Part shown: piece by piece, positions 1 through 8,150 of the stretch
Position numbering within the stretch: the first letter of the stretch is position 1
Layout: each line of letters opens with the position of its first letter
Origin: JAJDUF01 sp965214295
GTDB taxonomy: Bacteria > Chloroflexota > UBA11872 > UBA12225 > JAJDUF01
DNA length: 64,000 nt
Assembly: GCA_965214295.1 (NCBI GenBank)
Contig: OZ243944.1
Coordinates: forward strand, 620,001 to 684,000
Reading direction: 5' to 3'
Made by a program: the position numbers and the translations under genes
Notes under the pieces: generated by a model
The model's input: the letters and a program-made list of their open reading frames with translations, nothing else
Told to the model about the DNA's origin: nothing
The model's database searches: none

Positions 1-2
1 TC

Positions 3-338
3 CCCCACGGCCTCTCCAACGCCGTGCTCCTGCCACACGTGATGGCCTACACCGCGCCGGCAGCAACCGCGCAGTACGCAGAGATCGCGCGGGCGTTGGG
101 TGAGGACGTTGCGGGACTGACCCCGGCAGCGGCGGCCGACCGCGCCATCGCCGCCGTCGCGCTGCTATGCAGCGATGTCGAAGTGCCGGGCCTGACGGCC
201 CTCGGCGTCGGGCGCCACCGGCTCATGGCCGTGGTCGAGGCGATGGCCAACGATGCCCTGGACAGCGGCAGCCCCGCCAACAACCCGCGGGTCCCCGCGG
301 CCAGCGAAATCGTCACCCTGTACGAGCAGGCACTCTAG
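3..338 (+). CDS. Iron-containing alcohol dehydrogenase, C-terminal fragment
   Basis: Open frame running in from the left edge; its start is outside the window. The visible part begins PHGLSNAVLLPHV, the conserved segment of group III (iron-dependent) alcohol dehydrogenases, where the His helps bind the metal. The rest is the all-helical C-terminal domain, ending with the usual run of small helices before the TAG stop. The family reduces or oxidises alcohols, lactaldehyde or maleylacetate with NAD(P); the substrate cannot be read from this fragment. About 110 of roughly 380 residues are present. Family assignment is firm, function is not. Confidence 0.85.
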   Translation, partial: PHGLSNAVLLPHVMAYTAPAATAQYAEIARALGEDVAGLTPAAAADRAIAAVALLCSDVEVPGLTALGVGRHRLMAVVEAMANDALDSGSPANNPRVPAASEIVTLYEQAL

Positions 339-705
339 CACGTGACTGCCGGTTGGCCGTGATGAGATCTGAAGTGACCACGGGGGCAGTGGGTAGGGAC
401 GCAGCACCCCTCTGTGGAGTGAGCGGACCATAGTGGGAGTACCTCCGGCCGGCAGCACCCTGAGGGCCTTTCCGAAGTCGCCGCCAAACCGGTCCTTCTG
501 AGCGGAGTGCAGAATCTCGCCACGTGGAAGCGACCCTGCGCTCCGCTCAGGGTGACATCAGGGTGGCAAGGGTGACAATGGAAAGACCCTGCAGCACTCT
601 CAGGTACCGTTGCCGGCCTTAGCCATCACCCCTATAATGGGGGGGGACTTTCCTGTCTGACGTTCGACGGGGACGGTTCACATGACTGGTGCCGGGGAGG
701 GCCGG
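339..705. other. Intergenic region with an inverted-repeat element
   Basis: No convincing gene. At 498-556 there is an imperfect inverted repeat with the core GAGCGGAG and, further on, CTCCGCTC. A related copy lies at about 60978-61033, so this is a dispersed element. A run of G at about 640-646 precedes the next gene. Confidence 0.5.
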
Positions 706-1173
706 ATGCCGAAGTATATTAGCATCAACGAGAATGAGGCGTGGGCCATTGACCACACCATCCGCCACACCTACCAGGAAGGGCAGCAGAACATCGGCAA
801 AGACTTGCTGCTCAAGGCCATGAACATTGTCCTGGAGTTCGAGGAGCAGCGGGCGCAGCCTTACGCCAGCCAGGAGCTTCCCCTCGCACTGACCGAGGCC
901 GAGTGCTGGGCCATTGACCACCAGATACGCTGCGATGTCACCTTCAACGACAAGCCGGTCGGCCGCAACCTGCTCCTAAAAGTGTTTCGTCTCCTGACCG
1001 AGTACGCGAACGAGCGCGATTCGCAGCTCGGGGTGGACACTCTCGATACCCTCGCCGACCTGCTCAAGCGCCCGCCATCGGAAGCCGATAGACCGTCCGA
1101 CCAGCCCTCCGACGAACAGTGGCCGGACTCCGAGCCGGACGACCCCGCCGCCGCCCCCGAGCGCCCCACATAG
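706..1173 (+). CDS. Hypothetical protein with two tandem ~40-residue repeats
   Basis: A 155-residue protein of unknown function. Two copies of a motif WAIDHxIR-x(10-12)-GKxLLLK are visible: residues 13-20 continue to about 37, and residues 68-75 continue to about 92. Each looks like a helix-turn-helix-sized alpha-helical unit, so the protein is an internal duplication. The last 45 residues are acidic and proline-rich and probably disordered. The ATG at 706 is chosen because GGGGAGG lies five bases upstream; an in-frame ATG at 682 has no such site. It converges on the NurA gene with a 21-base gap. No signal peptide or membrane segment is seen. Confidence 0.7.
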   Translation: MPKYISINENEAWAIDHTIRHTYQEGQQNIGKDLLLKAMNIVLEFEEQRAQPYASQELPLALTEAECWAIDHQIRCDVTFNDKPVGRNLLLKVFRLLTEYANERDSQLGVDTLDTLADLLKRPPSEADRPSDQPSDEQWPDSEPDDPAAAPERPT

Positions 1174-1194
1174 CGCCGCCCCCACCCGGTGCCA

Positions 1195-2325
1195 CTAGCT
1201 CACCGGGAAGCGCCGGCGACTGCGGTCAACCGACAGAGGGACGTTCGCAATACGCTCCAAGACCGGTAGATACACCTGCTCAACCGTGCGGCGCGATAGC
1301 CGGACCTTGCGATCCACCTTGTACAACGGGGCATTGTGTACGGTGTGGCCGCCGTACAGGGCCAACACGAGCGCCACTATCGGCTTGATAGCGCGCGGAT
1401 CGGGAAGCCACGCATGCTCTAGGGACTGGAAGGAATCCCCTCGCCCCACTGCGCTGGCCGGAACATCAACGCGGAGCGGGTCGTCGTTGGGCGCCGGCCG
1501 GATATAGCAGCTCACCATCGCCGGGCACTCCGCCAGCAGCTCTTCAGCCTCCGGCTGGAGTGGAAAGCCCCCTGGTTCGGTTGCTCCGAGCAGAATAGGG
1601 TGTGAATAGCCTGTCCCGGTGAGCCAGCGGTACAGCAGTTCCGGGTCGCTGGGCCGCCCTTCCTCCGTCGGCAGACCCTCTTGCTCCAGGAGGTGCGCCA
1701 TGAACTGGGCGCGAGTGGTTTTGGCCACGCCCATGACCAGCAGGCTCCGCTCGCCGGCCCACCGGCTCAACCGTACATAGTCCTCAAGGGTCCGCTCGAC
1801 ACGACCGGGCTGTGTTGTCGCCGTCCGCGCCCCATCCAAGCCGAGGCCGAACGTAACCCCCCAGCCATACGAGGGACTAAGGTGGGTAAGCTCGGCATGC
1901 AGTGAGCCGTCGAGCAGGAGCACGCTTTCCTCCGGGCGCTCGATCCCCTGCGCCGTCTCCAGTGCCACCTGCGACTCCAGCCGCCGCATCATCAGGTCTC
2001 GTAGGGAGGAGACGTCGGTCGCGCTCCGGCGGGCGTCCGCAATCTCCAGGTCCACCTCGGCAACGGCGTCGCGCTCGGTCGGCCCGGCCAGAAAGGCTTG
2101 CGCCACGATGATGTAGAACCCGCTATTCAGGGCAACCGTGTGCCCGGAGCCGTCCACCGCATAGAGCAGCGAGCGCTCCTGTGCCGCCGCCGGCAGCGCG
2201 TACCAGCGTTCGCGCGCCGCCTGTGCCCACTGATCCTCCGCTTCACTCTGGGCCTCCGGGGCCAAACGCGCGGCCAACTCTGGCCCTCGCTCCCGACACA
2301 ATTCCACGAACCGATCGAGCAGCAT
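1195..2325 (-). CDS. nurA: NurA-domain nuclease
   Basis: A 376-residue protein with the NurA pattern. An early acidic motif AVDGS (Asp58) in a beta strand is followed by LLLDGSL (Asp139), the metal-binding aspartates of this 5'-3' nuclease family. In archaea NurA works with the HerA translocase and Mre11-Rad50 to resect DNA ends. Here it is the third gene of an Mre11-Rad50-like-NurA set, 85 bases after the ATPase gene; no HerA gene is in the window. The ATG at 2325 is chosen because GGGAGG lies six bases upstream. A longer frame to 2475 would translate a dispersed palindrome at 2347-2366 and is rejected. Family call is good; the biochemical role is inferred from archaeal relatives. Confidence 0.82.
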   Translation of the reverse strand: MLLDRFVELCRERGPELAARLAPEAQSEAEDQWAQAARERWYALPAAAQERSLLYAVDGSGHTVALNSGFYIIVAQAFLAGPTERDAVAEVDLEIADARRSATDVSSLRDLMMRRLESQVALETAQGIERPEESVLLLDGSLHAELTHLSPSYGWGVTFGLGLDGARTATTQPGRVERTLEDYVRLSRWAGERSLLVMGVAKTTRAQFMAHLLEQEGLPTEEGRPSDPELLYRWLTGTGYSHPILLGATEPGGFPLQPEAEELLAECPAMVSCYIRPAPNDDPLRVDVPASAVGRGDSFQSLEHAWLPDPRAIKPIVALVLALYGGHTVHNAPLYKVDRKVRLSRRTVEQVYLPVLERIANVPLSVDRSRRRFPVS

Positions 2326-2346
2326 CGTAGACCTCCCCATTTGTAG

Positions 2347-2366
2347 GGGCACAACATGTTGTGCCC
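2347..2366. repeat. Dispersed 20-bp palindrome, copy 1
   Basis: GGGCACAACATGTTGTGCCC, a perfect palindrome preceded by GTAG. It lies in the short gap between the Rad50-like and NurA genes. Related copies occur at 7990, 12724, 14001, 37441 and 48006. Confidence 0.85.
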
Positions 2367-2410
2367 ACACTGCTCCACGAGCCACGCTTGCGCCACGACC
2401 ACACCAGGCC

Positions 2411-5400
2411 CTACGACCGGCTGGGGAGTATCGCCTCCGGCTCTGGCGGCGGAAGCGTTGACGAAGCCACCCCACCGGCCTCCATGACGACGTGATAGGT
2501 GAAGAGGTGTGGATCGAACAGCGTCGAGTGACTAATCAGAAACAATTGCGGGAAATGCGAGGCAATCGTCCCACGGGTGAGGAGGTTGACCAGCGCTTGT
2601 GTGCGGTCACGGTCGAAGCTCGACAGCGGCTCGTCCAGAAAGAGGAAACCGGGCCGAGTGCCGACCTCCTGGGGCAGCGCCGCAATCGCAAATCCCAGAC
2701 GCAGCGCCAGCGAAAACTGGTCCTGCGTGCCACCGCTCAGGAGCTTCTTTTCGGTGTAATCCTGCTTGCGCTCGTCCCACACCTGGAAGCGGTAGTCATC
2801 GTCCAGGCTGGCAAACCGATAGCGGCCGGCCGTCAGGTCCGGCAGCAGCAAGCACATATTATCTTCGGTACTGGGCAGCACGTTGGCGATCATCTTCCGC
2901 CGCGCCTGCGTGAGCACTTGAACCGCGTAGCGACGACTGTGCAGCTCCAAGCGCGCCTCGCTCGCTGCCTCGTTCGCTTCCGCAGCTCCCGGTACCACGT
3001 AGTCGGCGGGAAGCGCGAGGTCCTCCCGGATCCGCCGAATGTCCTGATCGCATCGCACCAGACGCTCGCGCAGCGCGCTGATCTGCTTCTCGACATCCTC
3101 CGTCGGCGGTAGCGGCTCATTGACTCCCGGCAAAGCCGCCCGGATCTGTGCGGCGCGCTGCCATACCTCTGACGACACCCGACGCGCCGGCTTCCGGTCG
3201 GAACCGGACGTAGCGGGTGTGTCATCCGCTACGTCCGCTACGTCCGCTAGCGTGACGCCTAGTCTGCCGGCCCCCGCGACCACCACCGCGGCCAGCCGTT
3301 GGCCCTCTCTCAAGGCTTGCTCTTGGCGCTCGACCGCCGAACCGCGCCGCTCCAGGGCGTCCCGCTCCGCCGCCGCCGTTTGCTCAGGATCGAGCCGGGC
3401 GATTTCCGCCTCGACTTTGCGTAGCTCCTGTTGGACGAGCGCCCCAAGAGCGTCCGTATCCGCTGGCACCGCACTATCGAGCGCGGTAAGCTGCCGCTCC
3501 ACCCTTTCACGCAGCCCTTGACAACGGGACGCCCACTCCTCCACTTGCCCCCGCTCGCGGGGGAGCCGCTCCTCGGCATCGACCGCAATGGCTACGTCCT
3601 GCTCTGCCCGCCGCACCTGCTCGTGTATTGCCTGCTCGGCCGCCCGGCGATCTCGGCCGTAGTCGCGGCCCAGCCGCGCCACCAACGCCGGCCATTGATC
3701 GTCGAGGTCGGCCCGACACGCCGCCAATGCCTCGCCAGCTTGCGCCGCAGCCGTCTTCAACGCCGGCTCTCGCTCCAGGCTGCTCGCCAGCTCCTCCCCT
3801 TGCCGCTGCAACTGTCCCCGCTGCCCCAGCAGTACTTGAAACCCCGCCTCATCCACCTCCCCGCGCCCGTCCGCACCACCGGTCCCCGCCTCGTCCTGGC
3901 CTAGCAGCCCCACCAGCGCCGCCCGTTGACCCTCCAGCTCGGCCCCACACGCCGCCAGCACCGCCTCGGCTTCCTGTGCCGCGGCCTGCAACGCCGGCTC
4001 TCGCTCCAGGCTGCTCGCCAGCTCCTCCCCTTGCCGCTGCAACTGTCCCCGCTGCCCCAGCAGTGCTCGAAACCCTGCCTCGTCTACCTCCCCACGCCCG
4101 TCGTCGCCGTCGCTCCCCAGCCGCACCGCCAGCGCCGCCCGTTGGCCCTCCAGGTCGGCCCCACACGCCGCCAGCACCGCCTCGGCCTCCTGCGCGGTGG
4201 CCTGCAACACCGGCTCTCGCTCCAGGTTCGTCGCCAACTCCTCCCCTTGCCGCTGCAACTGTCCCCGCTGCCCCAGCAGTGCTCGAAACCCCGCCTCGTC
4301 TACCTCCCCACGCCCGTCGCCGGCAAGCGCCGCCAACTCTTCCTCCACGCCGCTGAGGCGCTGCCGGACGACCGTGCCGGTGAGTGGGGCCGACGCGCCC
4401 TGCTCGTACAGGGCCGCAGCCGTGGACTGCAACCGCGCGTCGAGATCACTCGCCTGGGGCACACTCATCCCCGGCAGCAAGCCGGCGACCGCCGCGAACA
4501 TCCCGGCTACCATCAGGACAGCGAAAAAGCCGATCCCACAGAACGTGATCAGAGCCGCAGGGGCACCCATCACAAGGAGCAGGGCCAGGGCGACGACCAG
4601 CACACCGGCGCCGCCGCCGGCTACACCGAGCCGCTGGCGTGCCGTGCGGATGGCAGCGCGCTGGTCCGTGATCGTCAGCCAGTCCTGGAGGTCGTCCCGC
4701 AGGTCGGTCAAGCGTTCTCGCTCGGCGCGGATTTCCCGTTGCTCCTCGGCCAGCGCAATGGCCTGCTCCGTCTCCCCTAGCCGTTGCGCCACCTCCCCCT
4801 GCTCCCGCCGCCAAACGACGCACGCCGCCACTTGTCCCTGCGCTTCCTGGTACGCACCATCGAGCCGCGCGTACCGCTCCTCCACCGCGCGGACGGCCCG
4901 GCGCGCCTCCGCTATCGCAATCGTCTGCTCCAGCTCTCCTAACCGTTGCGCCACCTCCCCCTGCTCCTGCCGCCAAACGACGCACGCCGCCACCTGTCCC
5001 TGCGCTTCCTGGTACGCACCATTGAGCCGCGCGTACCGCTCCTCTACCACGCGGACGGCCCGGCGCGCCTCCGCTATCGCAATCGTCTGCTCCAGCTCCC
5101 CTAACCGTTGCGCCACCTCCCCCTGCTCCCGCCGCCAGGCCACGCACGCTGCTACCTCCCGCTGCGTTTCCCGCTGCTCCCGCTCCAGCCGCACATACCT
5201 TTCTTCCGCCGCGCGGATGGCCTCGACCTTGTTGGCCAGGTCGTGCGCCGTCGCCGCACGTGCTTTGGCATCATGCAGCCTCTTAGCCACCACCTCCGTA
5301 GCCTCGACCGTTGCTACGGTAGCCGCGAGCTGCTGTTCCGCCTCGCCCAAGCGTTGAACGGAACCGAAGAGATCGCGCCAGGACTGCTGCTGCGTGCGGT

Positions 5401-6220
5401 ACGCGCTGATGGCCTCGAGTCGTGCGCTGGCCGCGGCTAGGTCGCGTTCGGCGGTGGTGCGTTCGGCGGTGGCCTCGTCAGACTGATCCTTCGCCGCATC
5501 GAGGGCCACGAGATCGTCACGCAGCCGGACCAGCGCCGCGAGGCGCTGCTGCTCCTCCAGTTGCGCGCGGAGAGTGATCCGCTCTGCCTCCACCGCCGCC
5601 ATACCTGCGATCCCCTCGGCCCGGCGCACCGCGTCCTCATGCTCGCGGGTGGGACGGAGCGCGCGCTCTACCTCACTCAAGCGGTCCAAGTTGAGGAGCA
5701 CCGAAAGCGCCCCTTCTCGCTCCCGCCGGCTCAAGGTTTCCAGGCGGCCGAGCGCCTTTTGCACCACCAGACACGAGTTTTGGAGCGCCTCCGCGGTAAG
5801 GCCGCCCAACTCGGCAACGAGCCGCTCGCGGACCGCGCGCACGCCGCGGACATACTCTGTTTCGGTACCGCCAGCCTGCTGCACCCACAGTTGCACCTCA
5901 TGGCGGAGCGTGCGTGCCGTGCGCCGGAGCCGGCGTTCAATCGAGAGACGGGTGCAGTCTACACGTGTGCCGGCCACCGATCCGGTATCAACGTCGAGCA
6001 CCGCCGACGCAATAGTCGTTTCGGCGTTGTAGGTCAACGCTGCGGCCAGGTCGCCAACCAGCGGCTGGCCGTAGAGGACGAAATGGAGGCCATCGAAGAG
6101 CGTAGACTTGCCCGCCTCGTTTAGCCCCTCGATGAGCACGCTGCCCCGGGGCGGGAAGGCCAGGTCAACTTGTACCAGTCCCTTGTACTGGCTCAACCGG
6201 AGCCGGCGCAGTCGGATCAT
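2411..6220 (-). CDS. Rad50/SbcC/YhaN-like SMC ATPase with central membrane hairpin
   Basis: A 1269-residue ABC-type ATPase of DNA repair. Walker A GLNEAGKST is at residues 32-40, the ABC signature LSGG at 1161-1164, Walker B GFLFLDEP at 1191-1198 and the H-loop His at 1231. The middle is long coiled coil. No CxxC zinc hook is visible. Instead two hydrophobic segments at about 538-585 form a likely membrane hairpin, as in YhaN-type relatives. Before it are three 54-residue repeats (339-500); after it are three 72-78-residue repeats starting GRGEVDEAGF (635-851). A start at ATG 6220 has GAGG eight bases upstream. The gene lies between the Mre11-type and NurA genes, so it is probably the ATP-driven partner of both nucleases. 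Membrane location is inferred from hydrophobicity only. Confidence 0.88.
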   Translation of the reverse strand: MIRLRRLRLSQYKGLVQVDLAFPPRGSVLIEGLNEAGKSTLFDGLHFVLYGQPLVGDLAAALTYNAETTIASAVLDVDTGSVAGTRVDCTRLSIERRLRRTARTLRHEVQLWVQQAGGTETEYVRGVRAVRERLVAELGGLTAEALQNSCLVVQKALGRLETLSRREREGALSVLLNLDRLSEVERALRPTREHEDAVRRAEGIAGMAAVEAERITLRAQLEEQQRLAALVRLRDDLVALDAAKDQSDEATAERTTAERDLAAASARLEAISAYRTQQQSWRDLFGSVQRLGEAEQQLAATVATVEATEVVAKRLHDAKARAATAHDLANKVEAIRAAEERYVRLEREQRETQREVAACVAWRREQGEVAQRLGELEQTIAIAEARRAVRVVEERYARLNGAYQEAQGQVAACVVWRQEQGEVAQRLGELEQTIAIAEARRAVRAVEERYARLDGAYQEAQGQVAACVVWRREQGEVAQRLGETEQAIALAEEQREIRAERERLTDLRDDLQDWLTITDQRAAIRTARQRLGVAGGGAGVLVVALALLLVMGAPAALITFCGIGFFAVLMVAGMFAAVAGLLPGMSVPQASDLDARLQSTAAALYEQGASAPLTGTVVRQRLSGVEEELAALAGDGRGEVDEAGFRALLGQRGQLQRQGEELATNLEREPVLQATAQEAEAVLAACGADLEGQRAALAVRLGSDGDDGRGEVDEAGFRALLGQRGQLQRQGEELASSLEREPALQAAAQEAEAVLAACGAELEGQRAALVGLLGQDEAGTGGADGRGEVDEAGFQVLLGQRGQLQRQGEELASSLEREPALKTAAAQAGEALAACRADLDDQWPALVARLGRDYGRDRRAAEQAIHEQVRRAEQDVAIAVDAEERLPRERGQVEEWASRCQGLRERVERQLTALDSAVPADTDALGALVQQELRKVEAEIARLDPEQTAAAERDALERRGSAVERQEQALREGQRLAAVVVAGAGRLGVTLADVADVADDTPATSGSDRKPARRVSSEVWQRAAQIRAALPGVNEPLPPTEDVEKQISALRERLVRCDQDIRRIREDLALPADYVVPGAAEANEAASEARLELHSRRYAVQVLTQARRKMIANVLPSTEDNMCLLLPDLTAGRYRFASLDDDYRFQVWDERKQDYTEKKLLSGGTQDQFSLALRLGFAIAALPQEVGTRPGFLFLDEPLSSFDRDRTQALVNLLTRGTIASHFPQLFLISHSTLFDPHLFTYHVVMEAGGVASSTLPPPEPEAILPSRS
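3668..4318 (-). repeat. Coding repeat block B in the Rad50-like gene (three units)
   Basis: Three in-frame units of 216-234 bp, encoding residues 635-706, 707-784 and 785-851. Each begins GRGEVDEAGF and contains QRGQLQRQGEEL. The DNA copies remain very similar, pointing to recent duplication or gene conversion. Confidence 0.85.
4466..4609 (-). other. Predicted transmembrane hairpin in the Rad50-like protein
   Basis: Codes for residues about 538-585, two strongly hydrophobic stretches separated by a short turn, set exactly between the two coiled-coil repeat blocks at the place where Rad50 would carry its zinc hook. Confidence 0.7.
4721..5206 (-). repeat. Coding repeat block A in the Rad50-like gene (three 162-bp units)
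   Basis: Three in-frame units of exactly 54 residues (339-392, 393-446, 447-500). Each begins EERY and contains WRxEQGEVAQRLGE. The exact 162-bp period and near-identity of the DNA indicate recent expansion. Confidence 0.87.
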
Positions 6221-6261
6221 GCCGCCGCCTCACAAATAGTGGCCGGTAGCCCCCACACCGG

Positions 6262-6294
6262 CCCTCCCCCATGCTGACGCACAGGGGAGGGAAC
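6262..6294. repeat. Dispersed element (CCCTCCCC..CACGCACAGG type), copy 1
   Basis: An inverted-repeat sequence around ATGCTGACGCACAGGGGAGGG. Copies in either orientation lie at about 13838, 15213 and 37491. It fills part of the 151-base gap between the Mre11-type and Rad50-like genes. Confidence 0.7.
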
Positions 6295-6371
6295 CGACCG
6301 TCTCCCTGCGGAGCGGGGGGACCATAGGGGGGACAGCAAGGGGGCCAACTCTCCGGTACCCGGCCAGCCCA

Positions 6372-7583
6372 TTACTCGTCTTCCGCCCCGCCGTAGTAGG
6401 CCAGAATACGCTCGCGGCACCGCTCCACCGCCGCGCGCTCCTCATCGGTCGTCGGTTCGAGATCGCGGAGCGCAGCTTCGACTTCCTGCCGCTGAGACAG
6501 CCGCACCCCACTGGTCGCCGCCACTCCGAACTCATTGGCCAAGTGCAGGTCATCCGTGTTGATGCTGAAGAAGAAGTTGCTCCCGGCCCCAACGTCCTGG
6601 ACGCGAGCGAAGTCAAGCTCCATATAGCGCTCCCGGGACAGCTCACCCTCCAGAACGAGGGTCGTCAACTGATCGGGCTGAGACGCTTCCCGCACCCGGC
6701 GGACCACGACCTCCGTGACCGATTCGTCCGGGTCGCGCAGCCCCGCCGGCGCGGCGATCAGCTCGTTGGCTCGAACGGTCACGCGCAACCGCGGCTGCGC
6801 CGGGAACGTGTGCCAGCGATGCCGGAACAGCCCCCGGTGTCCCAGCTCGATGGAGGCAAAGCCCGGCGCGTGCCCGAACTCGCCGTACCGCATCATTTCC
6901 GTGGCCCCAGGCACCAGGACCTTGCGCCCCTCGATCTCCATGAACGTGCGCCGATGCTCGTGGCCGAGGACCAGCACGTCCGCATCCAGCTCGGCGATGG
7001 CTTGCCGCCGTACATACGGCTCCTGCGCCTCGGGGTGGCGATGCCCCTCCGGGCTGGCATGGGCCAGCAGCACCTTCCAGTCCGCGCGGCCCGCCTCCGG
7101 GTCAGGGTAGGCCAGACCGGCGAGCGGGTCGTCTTCCGGGCCAAGCGTCGGGTCCCAGGACACCCCCCCGAGCTGGATGGTCAGGCCGTCACGCTCGACG
7201 ATGACCGATGCCACCTCCTGCGCGTCGGTGCAGAAGTGGAGACCGCCCAGAGAGGCATAAATATCGGCGGCGTGATAGCCCCCGTGCTGCCCGGTGTGGC
7301 GCGGCGTATCGTGATTGCCACCAATCCCGACCACCGTCATGCCGGCCTCCCGCAGCCGGGCCAATTCCTGGCTGACCATCACCCGCTCCAGGTTGCGCGG
7401 ATCAACCGTGTCGAACAGGTCGCCAGCGTGCAGGAAGGCCGCCGCCCGGTGCTGCACGGCATAGCCCACGGCCCGCCGAAAGCCCTCCCGCAGCCGGCGC
7501 CGACGCTCTTCCAGCCGCGCGAACGGCATGCGCGCCGCGTATTGGCCGAGATGATTGTCGGCGGTCACAACAAGCAGCACCAC
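6372..7583 (-). CDS. Mre11/SbcD-type metallophosphoesterase exonuclease
   Basis: A 403-residue calcineurin-type phosphoesterase with all the metal-binding blocks in order: ADNHLG (Asp9, His11), HAGDLFD (Asp55), GGNHD (89-92), LLAHA (His175) and GHEH (207-210). This is the pattern of the Mre11/SbcD/YhaO nucleases, which cut at DNA ends with a Rad50-type ATPase. The C-terminal 150 residues are the less conserved capping and ATPase-contact region. It is the first gene of the operon and precedes the Rad50-like gene by 151 bases that hold dispersed repeats. A likely promoter lies at 7723-7731. The start MVLLVVTADNH places the first motif at the usual distance from the N-terminus. Confidence 0.9.
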   Translation of the reverse strand: MVLLVVTADNHLGQYAARMPFARLEERRRRLREGFRRAVGYAVQHRAAAFLHAGDLFDTVDPRNLERVMVSQELARLREAGMTVVGIGGNHDTPRHTGQHGGYHAADIYASLGGLHFCTDAQEVASVIVERDGLTIQLGGVSWDPTLGPEDDPLAGLAYPDPEAGRADWKVLLAHASPEGHRHPEAQEPYVRRQAIAELDADVLVLGHEHRRTFMEIEGRKVLVPGATEMMRYGEFGHAPGFASIELGHRGLFRHRWHTFPAQPRLRVTVRANELIAAPAGLRDPDESVTEVVVRRVREASQPDQLTTLVLEGELSRERYMELDFARVQDVGAGSNFFFSINTDDLHLANEFGVAATSGVRLSQRQEVEAALRDLEPTTDEERAAVERCRERILAYYGGAEDE

Positions 7584-7722
7584 GATCCACCCCCATCGTC
7601 ATTCCCGCGTCCACCCCCACTGTCATTCCCGCGCACGCGGGAATCTCAATCAGCCTCTCTTGGTCAGTGGATGCAGTCCACAGTGAGAGTGCCGTGACTA
7701 GGACATCCGTTCGCAAGCGGTG

Positions 7723-7731
7723 AGTATAGCA
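7723..7731 (-). promoter_or_regulatory. Extended -10 promoter for the Mre11 operon
   Basis: On the minus strand this reads TGCTATACT, a TGn extended -10 with five of six bases of TATAAT. No good -35 is seen, which extended -10 promoters can do without. It would give a leader of about 130 bases. The same nine bases stand before the exporter gene at 47139. Confidence 0.5.
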
Positions 7732-7755
7732 GTACGGCGGGAAACGTGCCGCGCC

Positions 7756-7867
7756 TCACTCCCCACCTCGTTACTGCGGCCTGCGCTGCAGTCCAGGATG
7801 GTCATATCCAGTGGCACTTGGTACCATGCAAAGGCCAACTTTACCCAGCCTGCACAGTGGAGAGGCA
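7756..7867. repeat. ~100-bp direct repeat, copy 1
   Basis: Shares with 8046-8149 the sequence blocks CCCCACCTCGT, GCAGTCCAGGATGGTCA and TACCCAGCC in the same order. The second copy runs right up to the mcrB start, so a promoter-proximal segment may have been duplicated. Confidence 0.7.
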
Positions 7868-7908
7868 ACTCGCCGGGGGTACTCGGCGAGAGAGGCCACA
7901 TGGTCAGC

Positions 7909-7935
7909 ACACGCACACGCACACGCACACGCACG
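7909..7935. repeat. CACACG hexanucleotide tract
   Basis: About four and a half tandem copies of CACACG, a simple-sequence tract between the two ~100-bp direct repeats. Confidence 0.8.
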
Positions 7936-7989
7936 ACATACGAGACCCCGGCGCCCCCCTGACAGGGATAAGTATGGGCCGCGCCGTAG

Positions 7990-8009
7990 GGGCGCAGCAT
8001 GCTGCGCCC
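7990..8009. repeat. Dispersed 20-bp palindrome, copy 2
   Basis: GGGCGCAGCATGCTGCGCCC, a perfect palindrome preceded by GTAG and followed by an accessory block containing GGGGGGACCATAGGGG, which also recurs at about 6313 and 12787. Confidence 0.88.
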
Positions 8010-8045
8010 GTCCCCCTGCGAAGCGGGGGGACCATAGGGGGCCCA

Positions 8046-8149
8046 GCCCCCACCTCGTCACTGCGGCGCAGGCCGCAGTCCAGGATGGTCACATACATTG
8101 GTGCCATGTAAATCCCACATCTACCCAGCCCGCATAGTGAGGAAGCAAA
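8046..8149. repeat. ~100-bp direct repeat, copy 2 (abuts mcrB)
   Basis: Second copy of the repeat at 7756-7867, with scattered changes. Its end supplies GAGGAA, the ribosome-binding site used by the next gene. Confidence 0.7.
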
Positions 8150-8150
8150 G

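Larger units (their letters stand above)
7584..8150. other. 567-bp divergent intergenic region full of repeats
   Basis: Separates the Mre11 operon (left, minus) from mcrB (right, plus). In order it holds two TCATTCCCGCG-type repeats (7597-7645), a promoter for the minus operon (7723-7731), a ~100-bp sequence (7756-7867) repeated further on (8046-8149), a CACACG hexamer run (7909-7935) and a 20-bp palindrome at 7990-8009. No gene is seen. Confidence 0.7.

Noticed and set aside
2326..2475. 50-residue N-terminal extension of NurA
   Set aside because: It overlaps the end of the Rad50-like gene and translates a dispersed palindrome, while ATG 2325 has a good ribosome-binding site.
3668..5206. Regular direct repeats resembling a CRISPR array
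   Set aside because: Units are 162 bp or 216-234 bp, in frame inside a gene and without unique spacers.
3628..5357. Proline/serine/arginine-rich open frames on the plus strand
   Set aside because: They mirror the repeat blocks of the Rad50-like gene; composition is the complement of Ala/Glu/Gly-rich coiled-coil codons.
7597..7645. Possible terminator or riboswitch before the Mre11-type gene
   Set aside because: The hairpins belong to a dispersed TCATTCCCGC repeat family; no conserved riboswitch features are visible.
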